A DNA stretch of 64,000 nucleotides from Pseudomonadales bacterium. Its GTDB lineage: Bacteria; Pseudomonadota; Gammaproteobacteria; Pseudomonadales; Azotimanducaceae. Under the pieces are notes generated by a model that searched no databases, was not told where the DNA came from, and saw only the letters and a program-made list of their open reading frames with translations. This document shows positions 1-8,814 of the stretch, one piece after another. Location of the stretch: NCBI GenBank assembly GCA_029251375.1, contig JAQXDL010000051.1, positions 36,007 to 100,006 on the forward strand, read 5' to 3'. Every line of letters starts with the position of its first letter. The stretch's first letter is position 1. The position numbers and the translations under genes are program-made.

Positions 1-1
1 A

Positions 2-301
2 ATGTTCAGTGATGCTGGCAATTTTGATTTCAACCTTCGGCCGATTGATCTCGGTGAAGAGGTTGCTCACGATGATGGCTCAGGTTTTAAGGCACCTATG
101 AACGGTACGGTTGTCGAGGTGCTTGTTAAAGCCAATGATCAAGTTGCCGCAGGCGATACGCTGGTCATTATGGAAGCGATGAAAATGGAACATGCGATCA
201 AAGCACCCGTTAAGGGCTTAGTTAGCGAAATCTATTACGGTAAGGGCGATCTTGTTGATGGCGGCGCTGACCTGCTGGCGTTCGAACCAGCAGAAAGCTG
301 A
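2..301 (+). CDS. Biotin carboxylase subunit of an acyl-CoA carboxylase, C-terminal fragment
   Basis: Only the last ~99 codons are inside the window; the reading frame is open at the left edge, so the apparent ATG is internal. The visible part is a biotinyl (BCCP-type) domain with the signature EAMKMEH; Lys61 of the fragment (codon 182-184) is the expected biotinylation site. The ending LVDGGADLLAFE resembles methylcrotonyl-CoA carboxylase alpha subunits of leucine degradation, but propionyl/acetyl-CoA carboxylase alpha subunits share this fold, so the substrate is not decided. The enzyme would load CO2 onto biotin with ATP in the cytoplasm. Its partner subunit is not visible downstream and would lie to the left. 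Confidence 0.9.
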   Translation: MFSDAGNFDFNLRPIDLGEEVAHDDGSGFKAPMNGTVVEVLVKANDQVAAGDTLVIMEAMKMEHAIKAPVKGLVSEIYYGKGDLVDGGADLLAFEPAES

Positions 302-415
302 TCATCTTAGCTTAAAGCAGCAGCGCTAAAATATAACTGATGTTAATATTGATTTGAGTGTGGCGCGCCATGCAGGCAATGAGTCGACTAACGAGTTAAA
401 AAAGGAAACGGACAA

Positions 416-1201
416 ATGCAACTCTATCACAATGCACTCTCTAGCTGTTCTCAGAAAGTACGTATGGTTCTACATGAAAAAGCGCTCACGGTAGAAGACA
501 AATTGATAGATCTGCAGAAAGGCGAGCAGTTCGACCCTGCCTACATGGCACTGAACCCAAATGCCGTTGTGCCAACACTGATTGACAATGGCAATGTAAT
601 GATCGAGTCGACACTCATCAATGAATATTTACAAGACACCTATCCTGACATTAGTCTTGTGCCGAAAGACACCTACGAGCGTCACCAAATGCGCCTGTTG
701 GTTAAAAAAATTGATGACAGCCTTGCCACTGCCTGCGGCGTGATTACTTATTCTATAGCCGTTCGGCCTGCCCTACTTGCACGACCAAGAGAAGACGTTG
801 ATGCGATGATTGCAAAAATGCCCAGTGCCAAAAAACGGGAAATGCGAACAGCTGTGGTCGATTTAGGCGTGGCTGCGCCACAATTTAAAGAAGCAATGCA
901 AACGCACCAATCTATATTCGATACAGCAGAGACAATGCTCACTGCACATAAATGGCTCGTTAGCGAGACCTTCAGCCTTGCAGACTGTGCGCTCATGCCT
1001 TATGTCGTTCGAATTGATCACTTAGGTCAACAGCATGAAATCGAATCGCGGCCAAACCTTAAACATTGGTACGAAGCCATACAGGCAAGACCAAGCTTTA
1101 ACGACGCGGTCACAAAATGGGCACCCGCTGCCGCAGTCACGATGTTTAAACAAGCTGGCGAAGCAGTTAAGGATGAGATTGCCAAAGTAATGCAGTCATA
1201 G
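416..1201 (+). CDS. Glutathione S-transferase family protein
   Basis: 261 residues. The N-terminal ~80 residues look like a GST thioredoxin fold: SSCSQKVRMVLHEK near the start supplies a possible catalytic Ser, NAVVPTL carries the cis-Pro, and the following IEST matches the Glu-Ser that binds the gamma-glutamyl part of glutathione. The rest is the all-helical C-terminal domain, with SLADCALMPYV as the usual hydrophobic-core motif. An AAGGAAA Shine-Dalgarno precedes the ATG. It probably conjugates or isomerises an electrophilic cytoplasmic substrate; the substrate cannot be inferred. It is longer than a typical 200-220 residue GST because of an insert in the middle (about residues 105-150). 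Confidence 0.88.
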   Translation: MQLYHNALSSCSQKVRMVLHEKALTVEDKLIDLQKGEQFDPAYMALNPNAVVPTLIDNGNVMIESTLINEYLQDTYPDISLVPKDTYERHQMRLLVKKIDDSLATACGVITYSIAVRPALLARPREDVDAMIAKMPSAKKREMRTAVVDLGVAAPQFKEAMQTHQSIFDTAETMLTAHKWLVSETFSLADCALMPYVVRIDHLGQQHEIESRPNLKHWYEAIQARPSFNDAVTKWAPAAAVTMFKQAGEAVKDEIAKVMQS

Positions 1202-1607
1202 ATAATGTGAGGCCAAGCCGCACATTGTGTTAAATCGATACTTAGCTAATACCACCGATAGAGATAAAAGCATCACGCGGTTCGAATAAAAATACGAACA
1301 AGATTGCCGCTAACACGACCAGCGTGAAGCCAACCCACAACCGCACTTACAGTCGCGCAAGCTCCATACTCTCGGCATCAAATTACAGGCGCAAAATGCC
1401 CCTTGTTATATTCGTCAACACCCAAACTCGTGTCAGTGGCTACGAGTGCTACCCTTGTACGCCAGAGATGGTCAAAGTATCTGGGTGGCACATTGCGGAA
1501 TAAATGCTAGTCGAGTGCCACTAGAGGCAATCATCTCTTACCGCATCCCTTACTGCATCCCTTACTGCATCAATGCCCACACCAATGACTATATCAGTGC
1601 AGACATA
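1202..1607. other. Intergenic stretch with short tandem repeat and a possible small ORF
   Basis: About 400 bases between the convergent GST and MFS genes. It contains a 12-bp direct repeat (gcatcccttact, two full copies and a partial third, 1543-1571) and, on the minus strand, a 34-codon ORF with one hydrophobic segment (listed separately). I see no terminator with a U-tract and no RNA gene. Confidence 0.5.
1242..1346 (-). CDS. Possible small single-pass membrane protein or gene remnant
   Basis: Minus-strand frame beginning at a GTG and ending at TAA, 34 codons. The translation contains a strongly hydrophobic run (VGFTLVVLAAILFVFLF) followed by a polar tail starting EPRDAF. Immediately upstream in the same frame is ATG-GAG-CTT-GCG-CGA-CTG-TAA, so TAA and GTG are adjacent, which could be a tiny coupled ORF pair or a decayed gene with an in-frame stop. 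No convincing Shine-Dalgarno. I do not recognise a family. Confidence 0.25.
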   Translation of the reverse strand: MRLWVGFTLVVLAAILFVFLFEPRDAFISIGGIS

Positions 1608-2774
1608 TCAATTGCTTTGCTTCGGTAACTGCAACGACGTTAACAGCCCGATAAAACCAACTAAGCCTGACAATACGAAAACCACTAAAAAGGAGCCGGT
1701 GAAATCTGCCAATAGCCCACCGATGGGTGGCGAGATGGTTTGAGCTAAACCAAACGCTAGGGTTGCGGCAGCAAAGCTGGGGCCATAGTCCTGAACTAGG
1801 GTATTTTCGACCACATAGAGCGTAATAAGTGAGGGTAGTCCGCTAAATAAAAGTCCAAGTCCAACACTCGCGAGGAGCGTCGGCACATAGACCCCGCTGA
1901 GGACAATCGCAATAAAAATCGGCCACAAGCCAAATGCTATTGATAAAGCCCAGCGTGCACCTAACCTGTTGGCCATTGCCACAAAAAGCGGACCACCGAA
2001 TATCATCGCAAAACCCATGAGTGTGAAGGCAAACGCCGCATCCACACTGGTCCAATAGCTATCATCTTCGAGTCGGGTGGTTAAAAAGCCCATGACCAAC
2101 AAATACATGAAACCAAAACAGGTATAAGCAAATAGCAGCGGCAGCCAACTTTGCATACGCTTAAGGGCACTAAATCCTCCAAAGCCTCCGCCACCGGCTG
2201 GGCTGGCTTGTTGATGCCGAACTAAAGCGAGTACACCCAACAAAACAATCAAACCCGCGACCGCCATGACGAGGTAAACACTGGTCCACGCCTGATCGCC
2301 CTGTGATGCACGCAGAGAACCGCCCAGCACACTGACAAAGGCAACGCCTATGCCTATACCCGAACCCATCAAGCCTACTGCGAGACCACGATGTTTAGGT
2401 GGTAGCGCGTCAGCAGCAATCATGGGCGCGGGAATCCATACACAGGCACCACCAAAGCCAGCGACAAACAGCGCCATCGCGAGCCAATGTGGTGAATCTG
2501 CAAATGATGCTAACAATAAGCCGCTGGTGGAAAGCACGAGACCTAATCGCAACACGCCGAGTAGTCGATAACGACTTGTTGCCCATGCGACGAACATCGT
2601 ACCTAACAGGTAGGCGCCCACATTCGATGCACTGACGAGCCCTGCAATAGTGTTGGAGATACCGAGATCATCGCGCACAGCCGGCAGCAATAAACCGTAG
2701 CTAAATCGGCCAAAGGATTGCGCAACTGCCGCACCAAGGGCTATCAGAAGCACAGCTAACCAGCCATACAGCAT
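1608..2774 (-). CDS. MFS transporter, YbfB/YjiJ-like
   Basis: 388 residues with about 12 hydrophobic segments, the usual size for a major facilitator. The N-terminus (SFGRFSYGLLLPAVRDDLG) and the proline/glycine-rich loop after TM4 resemble the YbfB/YjiJ group of uncharacterised MFS proteins. TM5 has the GSGIGIG pattern. It would sit in the inner membrane and use the proton gradient; substrate unknown. The adjacent SDR gene lies 97 bp upstream on the same strand, so co-transcription is possible but not shown. No good Shine-Dalgarno precedes the ATG. Confidence 0.85.
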   Translation of the reverse strand: MLYGWLAVLLIALGAAVAQSFGRFSYGLLLPAVRDDLGISNTIAGLVSASNVGAYLLGTMFVAWATSRYRLLGVLRLGLVLSTSGLLLASFADSPHWLAMALFVAGFGGACVWIPAPMIAADALPPKHRGLAVGLMGSGIGIGVAFVSVLGGSLRASQGDQAWTSVYLVMAVAGLIVLLGVLALVRHQQASPAGGGGFGGFSALKRMQSWLPLLFAYTCFGFMYLLVMGFLTTRLEDDSYWTSVDAAFAFTLMGFAMIFGGPLFVAMANRLGARWALSIAFGLWPIFIAIVLSGVYVPTLLASVGLGLLFSGLPSLITLYVVENTLVQDYGPSFAAATLAFGLAQTISPPIGGLLADFTGSFLVVFVLSGLVGFIGLLTSLQLPKQSN

Positions 2775-2871
2775 CGTCGACTTGGGTTGTTTTACATCGA
2801 TAATGCTGTATCCACTAAATGGGCGTGAGGCGTTGCTTGATCTCGGAAGGTTTCATTCGTTCAGTAAACGA

Positions 2872-3636
2872 TTATCTCGGCGCGAAACGCTGACCACCAT
2901 CAACACGAATGGTTGAACCATTCATCATGGTGCACTCAAATATTGAAATGGCCATAACGGCAAATTCTTGAGGTCTGCCCATACGCTTAGGAAACGCTGC
3001 GTCTTTTGTTAACTGTAACGCGCCTTCATCAGGGATACCTGCGGTTAGGCCTGTATCAAACAGGCTTGGTGCGATTGTCATGCAACGAATGCCATGCGTA
3101 CCAAGGTCGCGCGCCATGGTTAATGTCATCGCCGCAATACCGCCTTTCGCAGCAGTGTAAGCAACTTGGCCTATCTGGCCTTCAAATGCTGCGATTGACG
3201 CAGTATTTATCATCACGCCTCTTTCACCGACGTCATTAGGCTCATTCTTTACCATGTGCTCGGCAGCAATCGTGTTGATGTTGAATGATGCAATCAAGTT
3301 TAGATCGATGACACGTCTAAAATCATCAAGAGAGTGGCGTGAACCGTCCTTTTTAATTGTACGTTGACCAGCACCACCACCGGCGGTATTAACCATGAAG
3401 TGAAGACCACCGAGCTGCTCGACAGCCGTTTCGAACGCCGTTACCATACCTTCGTAGTCCATCACATTACAGGGCACAAATGTTCCACCCAATGTCGCAG
3501 CGACTTCAGCGCCGTTTGAGGATTCTAGATCGAGGATGGCTACTTCGCCCCCTTTGGCAACGAAGGCTTCTGCCGTGGCTCGACACATGCCTGAAGCACC
3601 ACCAACAAATATTGCTTTACTACCTGAAATGTCCAT
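2872..3636 (-). CDS. SDR family oxidoreductase, 3-hydroxyacyl-CoA dehydrogenase type II-like
   Basis: 254 residues, a classical single-domain short-chain dehydrogenase. Catalytic residues are visible: Ser147 (NTASIAA), Tyr160 and Lys164 (YTAAK), plus the VNTAG motif near 82-86. Overall it resembles HSD17B10-type 3-hydroxyacyl-CoA dehydrogenases, which fits the fatty-acid oxidation setting. Odd: the dinucleotide-binding loop reads GGASGMC (12-18), so the last glycine of the usual TGxxxGxG is Cys, and the Thr is Val. A strong AAGGGG Shine-Dalgarno lies 5-6 bases before the ATG. NAD(H) is the likely cofactor, inferred from an acidic residue (ILDLE) after beta-2. Confidence 0.85.
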   Translation of the reverse strand: MDISGSKAIFVGGASGMCRATAEAFVAKGGEVAILDLESSNGAEVAATLGGTFVPCNVMDYEGMVTAFETAVEQLGGLHFMVNTAGGGAGQRTIKKDGSRHSLDDFRRVIDLNLIASFNINTIAAEHMVKNEPNDVGERGVMINTASIAAFEGQIGQVAYTAAKGGIAAMTLTMARDLGTHGIRCMTIAPSLFDTGLTAGIPDEGALQLTKDAAFPKRMGRPQEFAVMAISIFECTMMNGSTIRVDGGQRFAPR

Positions 3637-3789
3637 AGATCCCCTTAAAATTGAATTGTTTGCGAAAAATTGAGGTGCCCATATTACAGCGACTAATCAT
3701 CTCATTTCCAGAGTTAACTCGACCTCAGTACCACTTGCACAGATCATTAACAGTCAGGCAAAGTACTCAAATAGACAGGGATGAAAAAC

Positions 3790-4344
3790 ATGGCGTCACC
3801 TAGCAAATTCGCTCACATCGTTTATCGAACACATCGTTACCAGGAAATGATTGATTGGTATCTGCAAGTGTTTGACGCCAAGATTCAAAATCAAACGGAG
3901 CAACTTTCATTTCTCACCTATGATGATGAGCATCATAGGTTTGCTTTTCTAAATCTTGACGGCGAACCATCGCAACAACAACCCGACCAGACCGCCTGCG
4001 GCGTCCACCATGTTGCCTATACGTGGGACACTATCACCGAGTTAATGGAGCAATATCAAAGTATGAGCGCGCTTGGCTGCAAACCCTTTATGAGCATTCG
4101 CCACGGACCAACTTTGTCGATGTACTACGCAGACCCAGATGGAAATGGGCTAGAGTTTCAAGTCGACTTGCTGGATGTAAAGCAAGCCAATGCCTTTATG
4201 GAAAGTGAAGCGTTTTATAGCAACGCGATTGGTGAACCTTTCGACCCTGACGAAATCGTTGCTGCGCTTAAGAATAATCAACCTATTGCTGCCCTTGTGA
4301 TGCGTTCTGATCAAACAGCGGTCGACAATGTCCTTCCTATTTAG
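3790..4344 (+). CDS. VOC (glyoxalase/extradiol dioxygenase-like) family protein
   Basis: 184 residues from the chosen ATG at 3790; an in-frame ATG at 3781 abuts the AGGG Shine-Dalgarno, whereas 3790 lies nine bases after it. The fold repeats are apparent: a first beta-alpha-beta unit with His9 (FAHIVYRT), then GVHHVAY with His74, and LEFQVD with Glu122, giving the His-His-Glu metal triad of extradiol-type VOC proteins. The ADPDGNGLEF segment is typical. The 45-residue C-terminal helix region is outside the core domain. Probable metal-dependent cytoplasmic enzyme; substrate unknown. The transporter gene at 4407 starts 62 bp downstream on the same strand. Confidence 0.82.
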   Translation: MASPSKFAHIVYRTHRYQEMIDWYLQVFDAKIQNQTEQLSFLTYDDEHHRFAFLNLDGEPSQQQPDQTACGVHHVAYTWDTITELMEQYQSMSALGCKPFMSIRHGPTLSMYYADPDGNGLEFQVDLLDVKQANAFMESEAFYSNAIGEPFDPDEIVAALKNNQPIAALVMRSDQTAVDNVLPI

Positions 4345-4406
4345 TCAAACAAACAGACCTATAGTCATAGCAATACTCAGTATCGGTATCAGCGGAGCAC
4401 CAAAGC

Positions 4407-5780
4407 ATGTTCGACAGTTTTAGCGGCGTTATCGCCTTCGCCTTCATGTCCAGTCTGCTCGTCGTTGCTACTGTACTGAGGGCAAAAATCCGTTTCTTAC
4501 AAACCGCGCTGGTGCCGGCTAGCCTCATCGCCGGTGCTATTGGCTTTACACTGTTGGCAGCAGACCTATCTTTTGGTTACACGAGCAGTGATTTCACGCT
4601 GTTCACCTTTCATTGTTTCACCTTAAGTTTTATGTCCCTATGTTTGACCGGCTCACCAGCAGGCGCCAAGGGAAATACAGTGATTGCCGGTGGCAGTTGG
4701 CTTTCCGCCGTGTGGGTGTCGAGTTTAGTGATGCAGGCACTGATCGGGCTCGCTGTTGTTGTCACGTACAATGCACTCACAGGTAACTCTCTGTCGACGT
4801 TCCTCGGCATGATCGCGACCCACGGTTTTACACAAGGGCCCGGTCAGGCGATCGCATTGGGCAATATCTGGGAAACAGAATTAGGCATCGAACACGCCGT
4901 CAGTTTTGGGCTCATCTATGCATCCATCGGCTTCGTTGTCGCATTTGTGTTTGGTGTGCCTGTAGCCAAATGGGCGATTACTAAAGGACTAAATTTCAAC
5001 CAAAAGGCACGCATTGATACGGACTTTCTTAGCGGCGTGCATGCGGTCGAATCGAGACCTGAAGCCGGCAGACAGGTGACCCACTCTGCTAACGTTGACA
5101 GCTTAGCGTTTCATATCGCGATATTAGGTATCGCCTACTTCATCACGCATCAGTATCTATTGTGGATTGCGCCCCTGGCACAAACTTGGGTTTTGGGGGA
5201 TATACATTTCGGCATTCTGTTCAGCCACAATCTGTTCTTTCTACACGGCTTGATGGTCTGCGTCTTGATGCGACTGGTCATCGATCGGCTTGGTTATGGC
5301 CACTTTATTGATAACGACACGCAGCGACGCATCACTGGCAGTTCCGTCGATTTTATGGTCGTGGCGACGATGATGAGCATTCAGTTTGGTTTGCTGGTGA
5401 CCTTTTTAGTGCCGATCGTGCTGGTGTGTATTGCGGTTTCGTTAGGTACCGCACTCATGTGTTTTCTATTCGGTCGTCAATTGCGGCATCTTGGTATTGA
5501 AAGAGCGCTAACGATATTTGGCTGTTGTTGTGGTTCGACCGGAACCGGACTGTTGTTACTTAGGATAGTCGACCCTGACTTCAGTACACCGATTGCGAAA
5601 GAGTTAGCTTTCTTTAATTTAGCGATACTCATAGCAGGTTTTCACATTCTGACATTGATGGCGCCGATACTGCCGTCTTACAGTATCAGCACAATTATTG
5701 GCGTTTACGCAGCCACACTGGTTGTTGGCGGTATTGTCGCTGTCCTGCTTGGCCAACGTGTACCTGCACACACAGACTAA
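4407..5780 (+). CDS. Sodium/glutamate symporter family (GltS-like) membrane protein
   Basis: 457 residues, mostly hydrophobic, with about 10-12 predicted membrane segments. The pseudo-repeats of the GltS family are visible: VPASLIAGAIG in the first half and FGCCCGSTGTGLLLLRIVDP in the second, the latter matching the GltS re-entrant loop region. Longer than E. coli GltS (about 400 residues), partly through a hydrophilic central loop (about residues 195-225). It probably takes up a dicarboxylic amino acid or related acid with sodium; substrate inferred from family only. GGAG lies nine bases before the ATG. Probably co-transcribed with the VOC gene. Confidence 0.8.
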   Translation: MFDSFSGVIAFAFMSSLLVVATVLRAKIRFLQTALVPASLIAGAIGFTLLAADLSFGYTSSDFTLFTFHCFTLSFMSLCLTGSPAGAKGNTVIAGGSWLSAVWVSSLVMQALIGLAVVVTYNALTGNSLSTFLGMIATHGFTQGPGQAIALGNIWETELGIEHAVSFGLIYASIGFVVAFVFGVPVAKWAITKGLNFNQKARIDTDFLSGVHAVESRPEAGRQVTHSANVDSLAFHIAILGIAYFITHQYLLWIAPLAQTWVLGDIHFGILFSHNLFFLHGLMVCVLMRLVIDRLGYGHFIDNDTQRRITGSSVDFMVVATMMSIQFGLLVTFLVPIVLVCIAVSLGTALMCFLFGRQLRHLGIERALTIFGCCCGSTGTGLLLLRIVDPDFSTPIAKELAFFNLAILIAGFHILTLMAPILPSYSISTIIGVYAATLVVGGIVAVLLGQRVPAHTD

Positions 5781-5835
5781 TCAATCAACACAGACTAGCG
5801 GCTTGCATGACAACCTGAGCCACGTTGGGTTTTGT

Positions 5836-6243
5836 TTAGGATTGTTGTCCCATCTGCGGTACACCTTCATCGAGAGACACCCAGTTCTGTTTGGTGTCGC
5901 ACCAGACGTGGAACTGCGGTACGAAAGCCTCGGTATCATCCATTGTGCCGGTTTTAAGATATAGCGCGTCAGGTTGACTCGGCACAGCAGAGTAAATGGG
6001 TGATCCGCAATTTCCGCAGAAGAACCGTTCAACGGTACTACCACTTTTAGTTTCACTGTCTTTGTATACCTTTGGTGTACCCGAGTTAAATTTAAATTCC
6101 GACGTGGGTACGGCTGCAAGTGTTGAAAACGCAGAGCCCGCTTGTCTTTGACAGTTTTTACAATGACACACGCCTGTCATTGTCGGGGTATTTTCTATTT
6201 CATATTTAATTTCACCACAAAGGCATTGTCCTGTTACCGACAT
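5836..6243 (-). CDS. GFA family (CENP-V/GFA domain) zinc protein
   Basis: 135 residues. All zinc-binding cysteine sets of the family are present: CLCG near the N-terminus, CHCKNCQ about residues 26-32, and FFCGNCGSP about 74-82. These proteins were named for glutathione-dependent formaldehyde activation, but most members have no proven enzyme role. An AAGGAG Shine-Dalgarno sits six bases before the ATG. Convergent with the GltS-like gene; transcribed on its own as far as visible. Confidence 0.9.
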   Translation of the reverse strand: MSVTGQCLCGEIKYEIENTPTMTGVCHCKNCQRQAGSAFSTLAAVPTSEFKFNSGTPKVYKDSETKSGSTVERFFCGNCGSPIYSAVPSQPDALYLKTGTMDDTEAFVPQFHVWCDTKQNWVSLDEGVPQMGQQS

Positions 6244-6405
6244 TTCGAGCTCCTTTATTTTTGTATTTTTTTAGTGCTTCTTAAATGTTTTATCTTAACG
6301 ACCGACAGTCACTATCAAGCTTTTTATACACTGAGAGCAATGCTAATAAGTTGCCCTCAGTGCATCGAAGCTGATTCCTTAACCAGTCATAACAACCTCA
6401 GCGAT

Positions 6406-7539
6406 TTAAAAACCGGCGAGTGTCGCGTAGCGATCGCGATGAAAGGAACGATTACCGAAGGCTGTTTCGAGGGTTCGCGCCCGTTTCAAATAAAGCCCCG
6501 CGTCAAACTCGTCTGTCATACCGATGCCACCATGGATCTGGATGAGTTGGTTAGACATGTCGAAAAGAAACTCGCCGACTCGACACTTTGACAAGGACGT
6601 TAACAGCTCAATATCTCGATCATCATCAATAGCCTGCAGCGCTGCTTCTGAACAAGAACGAGCAAGTTCCATTTGACCAAATAGACCTGCGGCCCGATGG
6701 CCTAAAGCCTGAAAAGATCCAATCACTTGACCAAATTGTTCTCTGGTTTTTAAGTACTCAAGTGTCATATCAAACGCCTGCGCGGCGGTACCTAACATCT
6801 CGGCACTCAGACCCGCCCTCGCACGATCTAGTGTCGCTTCCAAAATTGGCAAGCCCGCATCAACCTGACCCAGCATCGCATCAGCGCTGACTTCAACAGC
6901 ATCCAAATCGAGGTTTGCATAACCGCGACTGTCTACCGTTTTAATCGCATTGCGACTCAAGCCTTTAGCGCCTGCATCTACCAGAAATAGGCTAATGCCT
7001 TCCCTATCACCTGCGCTACCACTGGTCCTAGCCGCAACCACAAACGTGTTTGCTGCCATACCCTCGGCGACAAATGTCTTTGTGCCTGACAACTTAAAAC
7101 CGGCGCCACTGGCTTGCGCATTTAGTGATGTATTTTCTGGCGCATGTCGAGGTCCTTCTTCCAAAGCAAGGGTTAGAATTTTGCTGCCATCAACAATGCC
7201 TGGCAGTATTGCTTGCTTTTGTGCTTCGCTGCCACCAAGCAGTATTGCTGATGCGCCAACCAAGGCGGAGGCGAACAAAGGTGACGCCGTTAACTGACGA
7301 CCAGTCTCTTCGAGCACGACACCGAAGGTGAGAAATCCAAGATCCGAGCCGCCGTACTGTTCAGGAATGATAATACCTGTCCAGCCCATCTCAACCATTG
7401 CCGACCAGGTTTCCGGGAAATAGTTATTAGCTATTTCTTTGTCCCGCATTTCGCGAAATTTATCCACCGGTGACTTATCTGCTGTCCAAGATTTCGCTTG
7501 ATCACGAATCATGGATTGTTCTTCCGTTAATGCTGCCAT
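6406..7539 (-). CDS. Acyl-CoA dehydrogenase, short partner-type subunit
   Basis: 377 residues with the N-terminal helical, middle beta and C-terminal helical domains of the family. QIHGGIGMTDEFDAGLYLKR near residues 337-356 is the FAD-binding motif of the C-terminal domain. The final segment reads LETAFGNRSFHRDR, where most family members have a (Y)GGTxEIQ-type motif; that motif is absent. It starts 12 bp downstream of a second acyl-CoA dehydrogenase that does have the motif. Pairs of this kind can form mixed heterotetramers, so I infer that the two act together to desaturate an acyl-CoA, passing electrons to ETF. Substrate not determined. Confidence 0.9.
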   Translation of the reverse strand: MAALTEEQSMIRDQAKSWTADKSPVDKFREMRDKEIANNYFPETWSAMVEMGWTGIIIPEQYGGSDLGFLTFGVVLEETGRQLTASPLFASALVGASAILLGGSEAQKQAILPGIVDGSKILTLALEEGPRHAPENTSLNAQASGAGFKLSGTKTFVAEGMAANTFVVAARTSGSAGDREGISLFLVDAGAKGLSRNAIKTVDSRGYANLDLDAVEVSADAMLGQVDAGLPILEATLDRARAGLSAEMLGTAAQAFDMTLEYLKTREQFGQVIGSFQALGHRAAGLFGQMELARSCSEAALQAIDDDRDIELLTSLSKCRVGEFLFDMSNQLIQIHGGIGMTDEFDAGLYLKRARTLETAFGNRSFHRDRYATLAGF

Positions 7540-7551
7540 TTTATAATCCCC

Positions 7552-8769
7552 CTATCCTTGCTGGGTTGTCTCTGGGAGACCGAGTATGTTTTTTGAAATG
7601 ATATTGTTCTGAACTTCGTGGGAACCACCATATATTGATATCGCTTTACCCCATAGCCAGTCTCTAACATTCTCTAACTCTTCCGCAGCAAAATCGTCGC
7701 CTTCCCAACCGATGCCTTGAGTACCCATGAACTCCATGGTCAATTCATTCTTGGTCTGCGCTATTTTGGTTGCCGAGTTCTTCAAGATGGATGCTGCAGC
7801 ACTCACCTCAACTTTACCCTTGGCTTCCGCGGTAATGCGATTAACCGTTAAACCGTGCGCTTGGGCATCCATTAAGTGATTAGCCAATCGAACACGCAGA
7901 TCCGCATCTGCCAATGCACCATTTGCGTCGGTACCCGCATAGGTCTTGGCTTTATCTTGCAGCGTTGCCTTTTTAGCACCGCCGCCGGGGCTTCTGGCTT
8001 GTGTCTGACTTTGACGTTCGTGCTGCAGCAATCGCTTAACAACACTCCAGCCTTTATTCAGATCTCCCAGGAGGTCTGCTTTTTCGGCGCGAGCATCATC
8101 AAAGAACGTATCGCAAAACGGTGACACGCCTGAAATGAGTTTGATGGGTTTAGTTGTCACACCCTCTTGTGCCATCGGCAGCAGAACGAAGCTTATGCCG
8201 TTACGCTTTTTAGCGGCAGGGTCTGTTCGAACTAACGCACCACACCATTGAGAGATGTCCGCACCGGAAGTCCAGGTTTTCTGACCGTTAACAACAAAGC
8301 TATCACCATTATCCACAGCTTTAGTCGCTAGCGACGCAAGGTCTGAACCTGCACCCGGCTCAGAAAGGCCTAAACACCAACGGACTTCACCGCTAGCGAT
8401 ACTTTTAAGATGACGGTTCTTTTGGTCGTCCGTACCATATTCTAAAATTGTCGGACCAACCATTGTGACACCCATGCCAGCCATCAGAGGAATGGGATTA
8501 AACGCACCAATCTTCGCCATTTCATGACTAATGATTTTCGCCTCTGGATGACCTAAAGCGGCTCCGCCGTATTCAACCGGCCAAGTTGGTGCGCCCCAAC
8601 CTTTTTCGGCTAGACGCTGGCGCCATAGTTCAAAATCAGCCTTTTCGGATTCGCTCGCTTCCCCTTCCAGGCCCATCGCGGTGCCCGCGAGGGATGGAGG
8701 AAAATTTTCTTTGACCCACGCTCTTGTCGTGGTTTCAAACTCCTTTAGAGCTTGTTCGTTAGACATCAT
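7552..8769 (-). CDS. Acyl-CoA dehydrogenase, long subunit
   Basis: 405 residues. LSEPGAGSDLASL (about 136-148) is the first acyl-CoA dehydrogenase signature and YGGSHEVQNNIISKNILGLP at the C-terminus is the second. An unusual hydrophilic, Ala/Lys-rich insert (about 255-285) sits in the C-terminal helical domain. Two adjacent ATGs exist at 8769 and 8766; GAGG lies four and seven bases upstream respectively, so the second may be the one used. It forms an operon with the aldehyde dehydrogenase upstream (45-bp gap) and the short acyl-CoA dehydrogenase downstream. Flavoenzyme of beta-oxidation or related side-chain degradation, feeding ETF. Confidence 0.92.
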   Translation of the reverse strand: MMSNEQALKEFETTTRAWVKENFPPSLAGTAMGLEGEASESEKADFELWRQRLAEKGWGAPTWPVEYGGAALGHPEAKIISHEMAKIGAFNPIPLMAGMGVTMVGPTILEYGTDDQKNRHLKSIASGEVRWCLGLSEPGAGSDLASLATKAVDNGDSFVVNGQKTWTSGADISQWCGALVRTDPAAKKRNGISFVLLPMAQEGVTTKPIKLISGVSPFCDTFFDDARAEKADLLGDLNKGWSVVKRLLQHERQSQTQARSPGGGAKKATLQDKAKTYAGTDANGALADADLRVRLANHLMDAQAHGLTVNRITAEAKGKVEVSAAASILKNSATKIAQTKNELTMEFMGTQGIGWEGDDFAAEELENVRDWLWGKAISIYGGSHEVQNNIISKNILGLPETTQQG

Positions 8770-8814
8770 CGTTCCTCTTCATATCACAATAAAAATTTTG
8801 TTAGCGACAAAACT

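Noticed and set aside
6142..6591. 149-residue plus-strand ORF across the GFA and acyl-CoA dehydrogenase genes
   Set aside because: Antisense to two well-supported genes, with no recognisable family.
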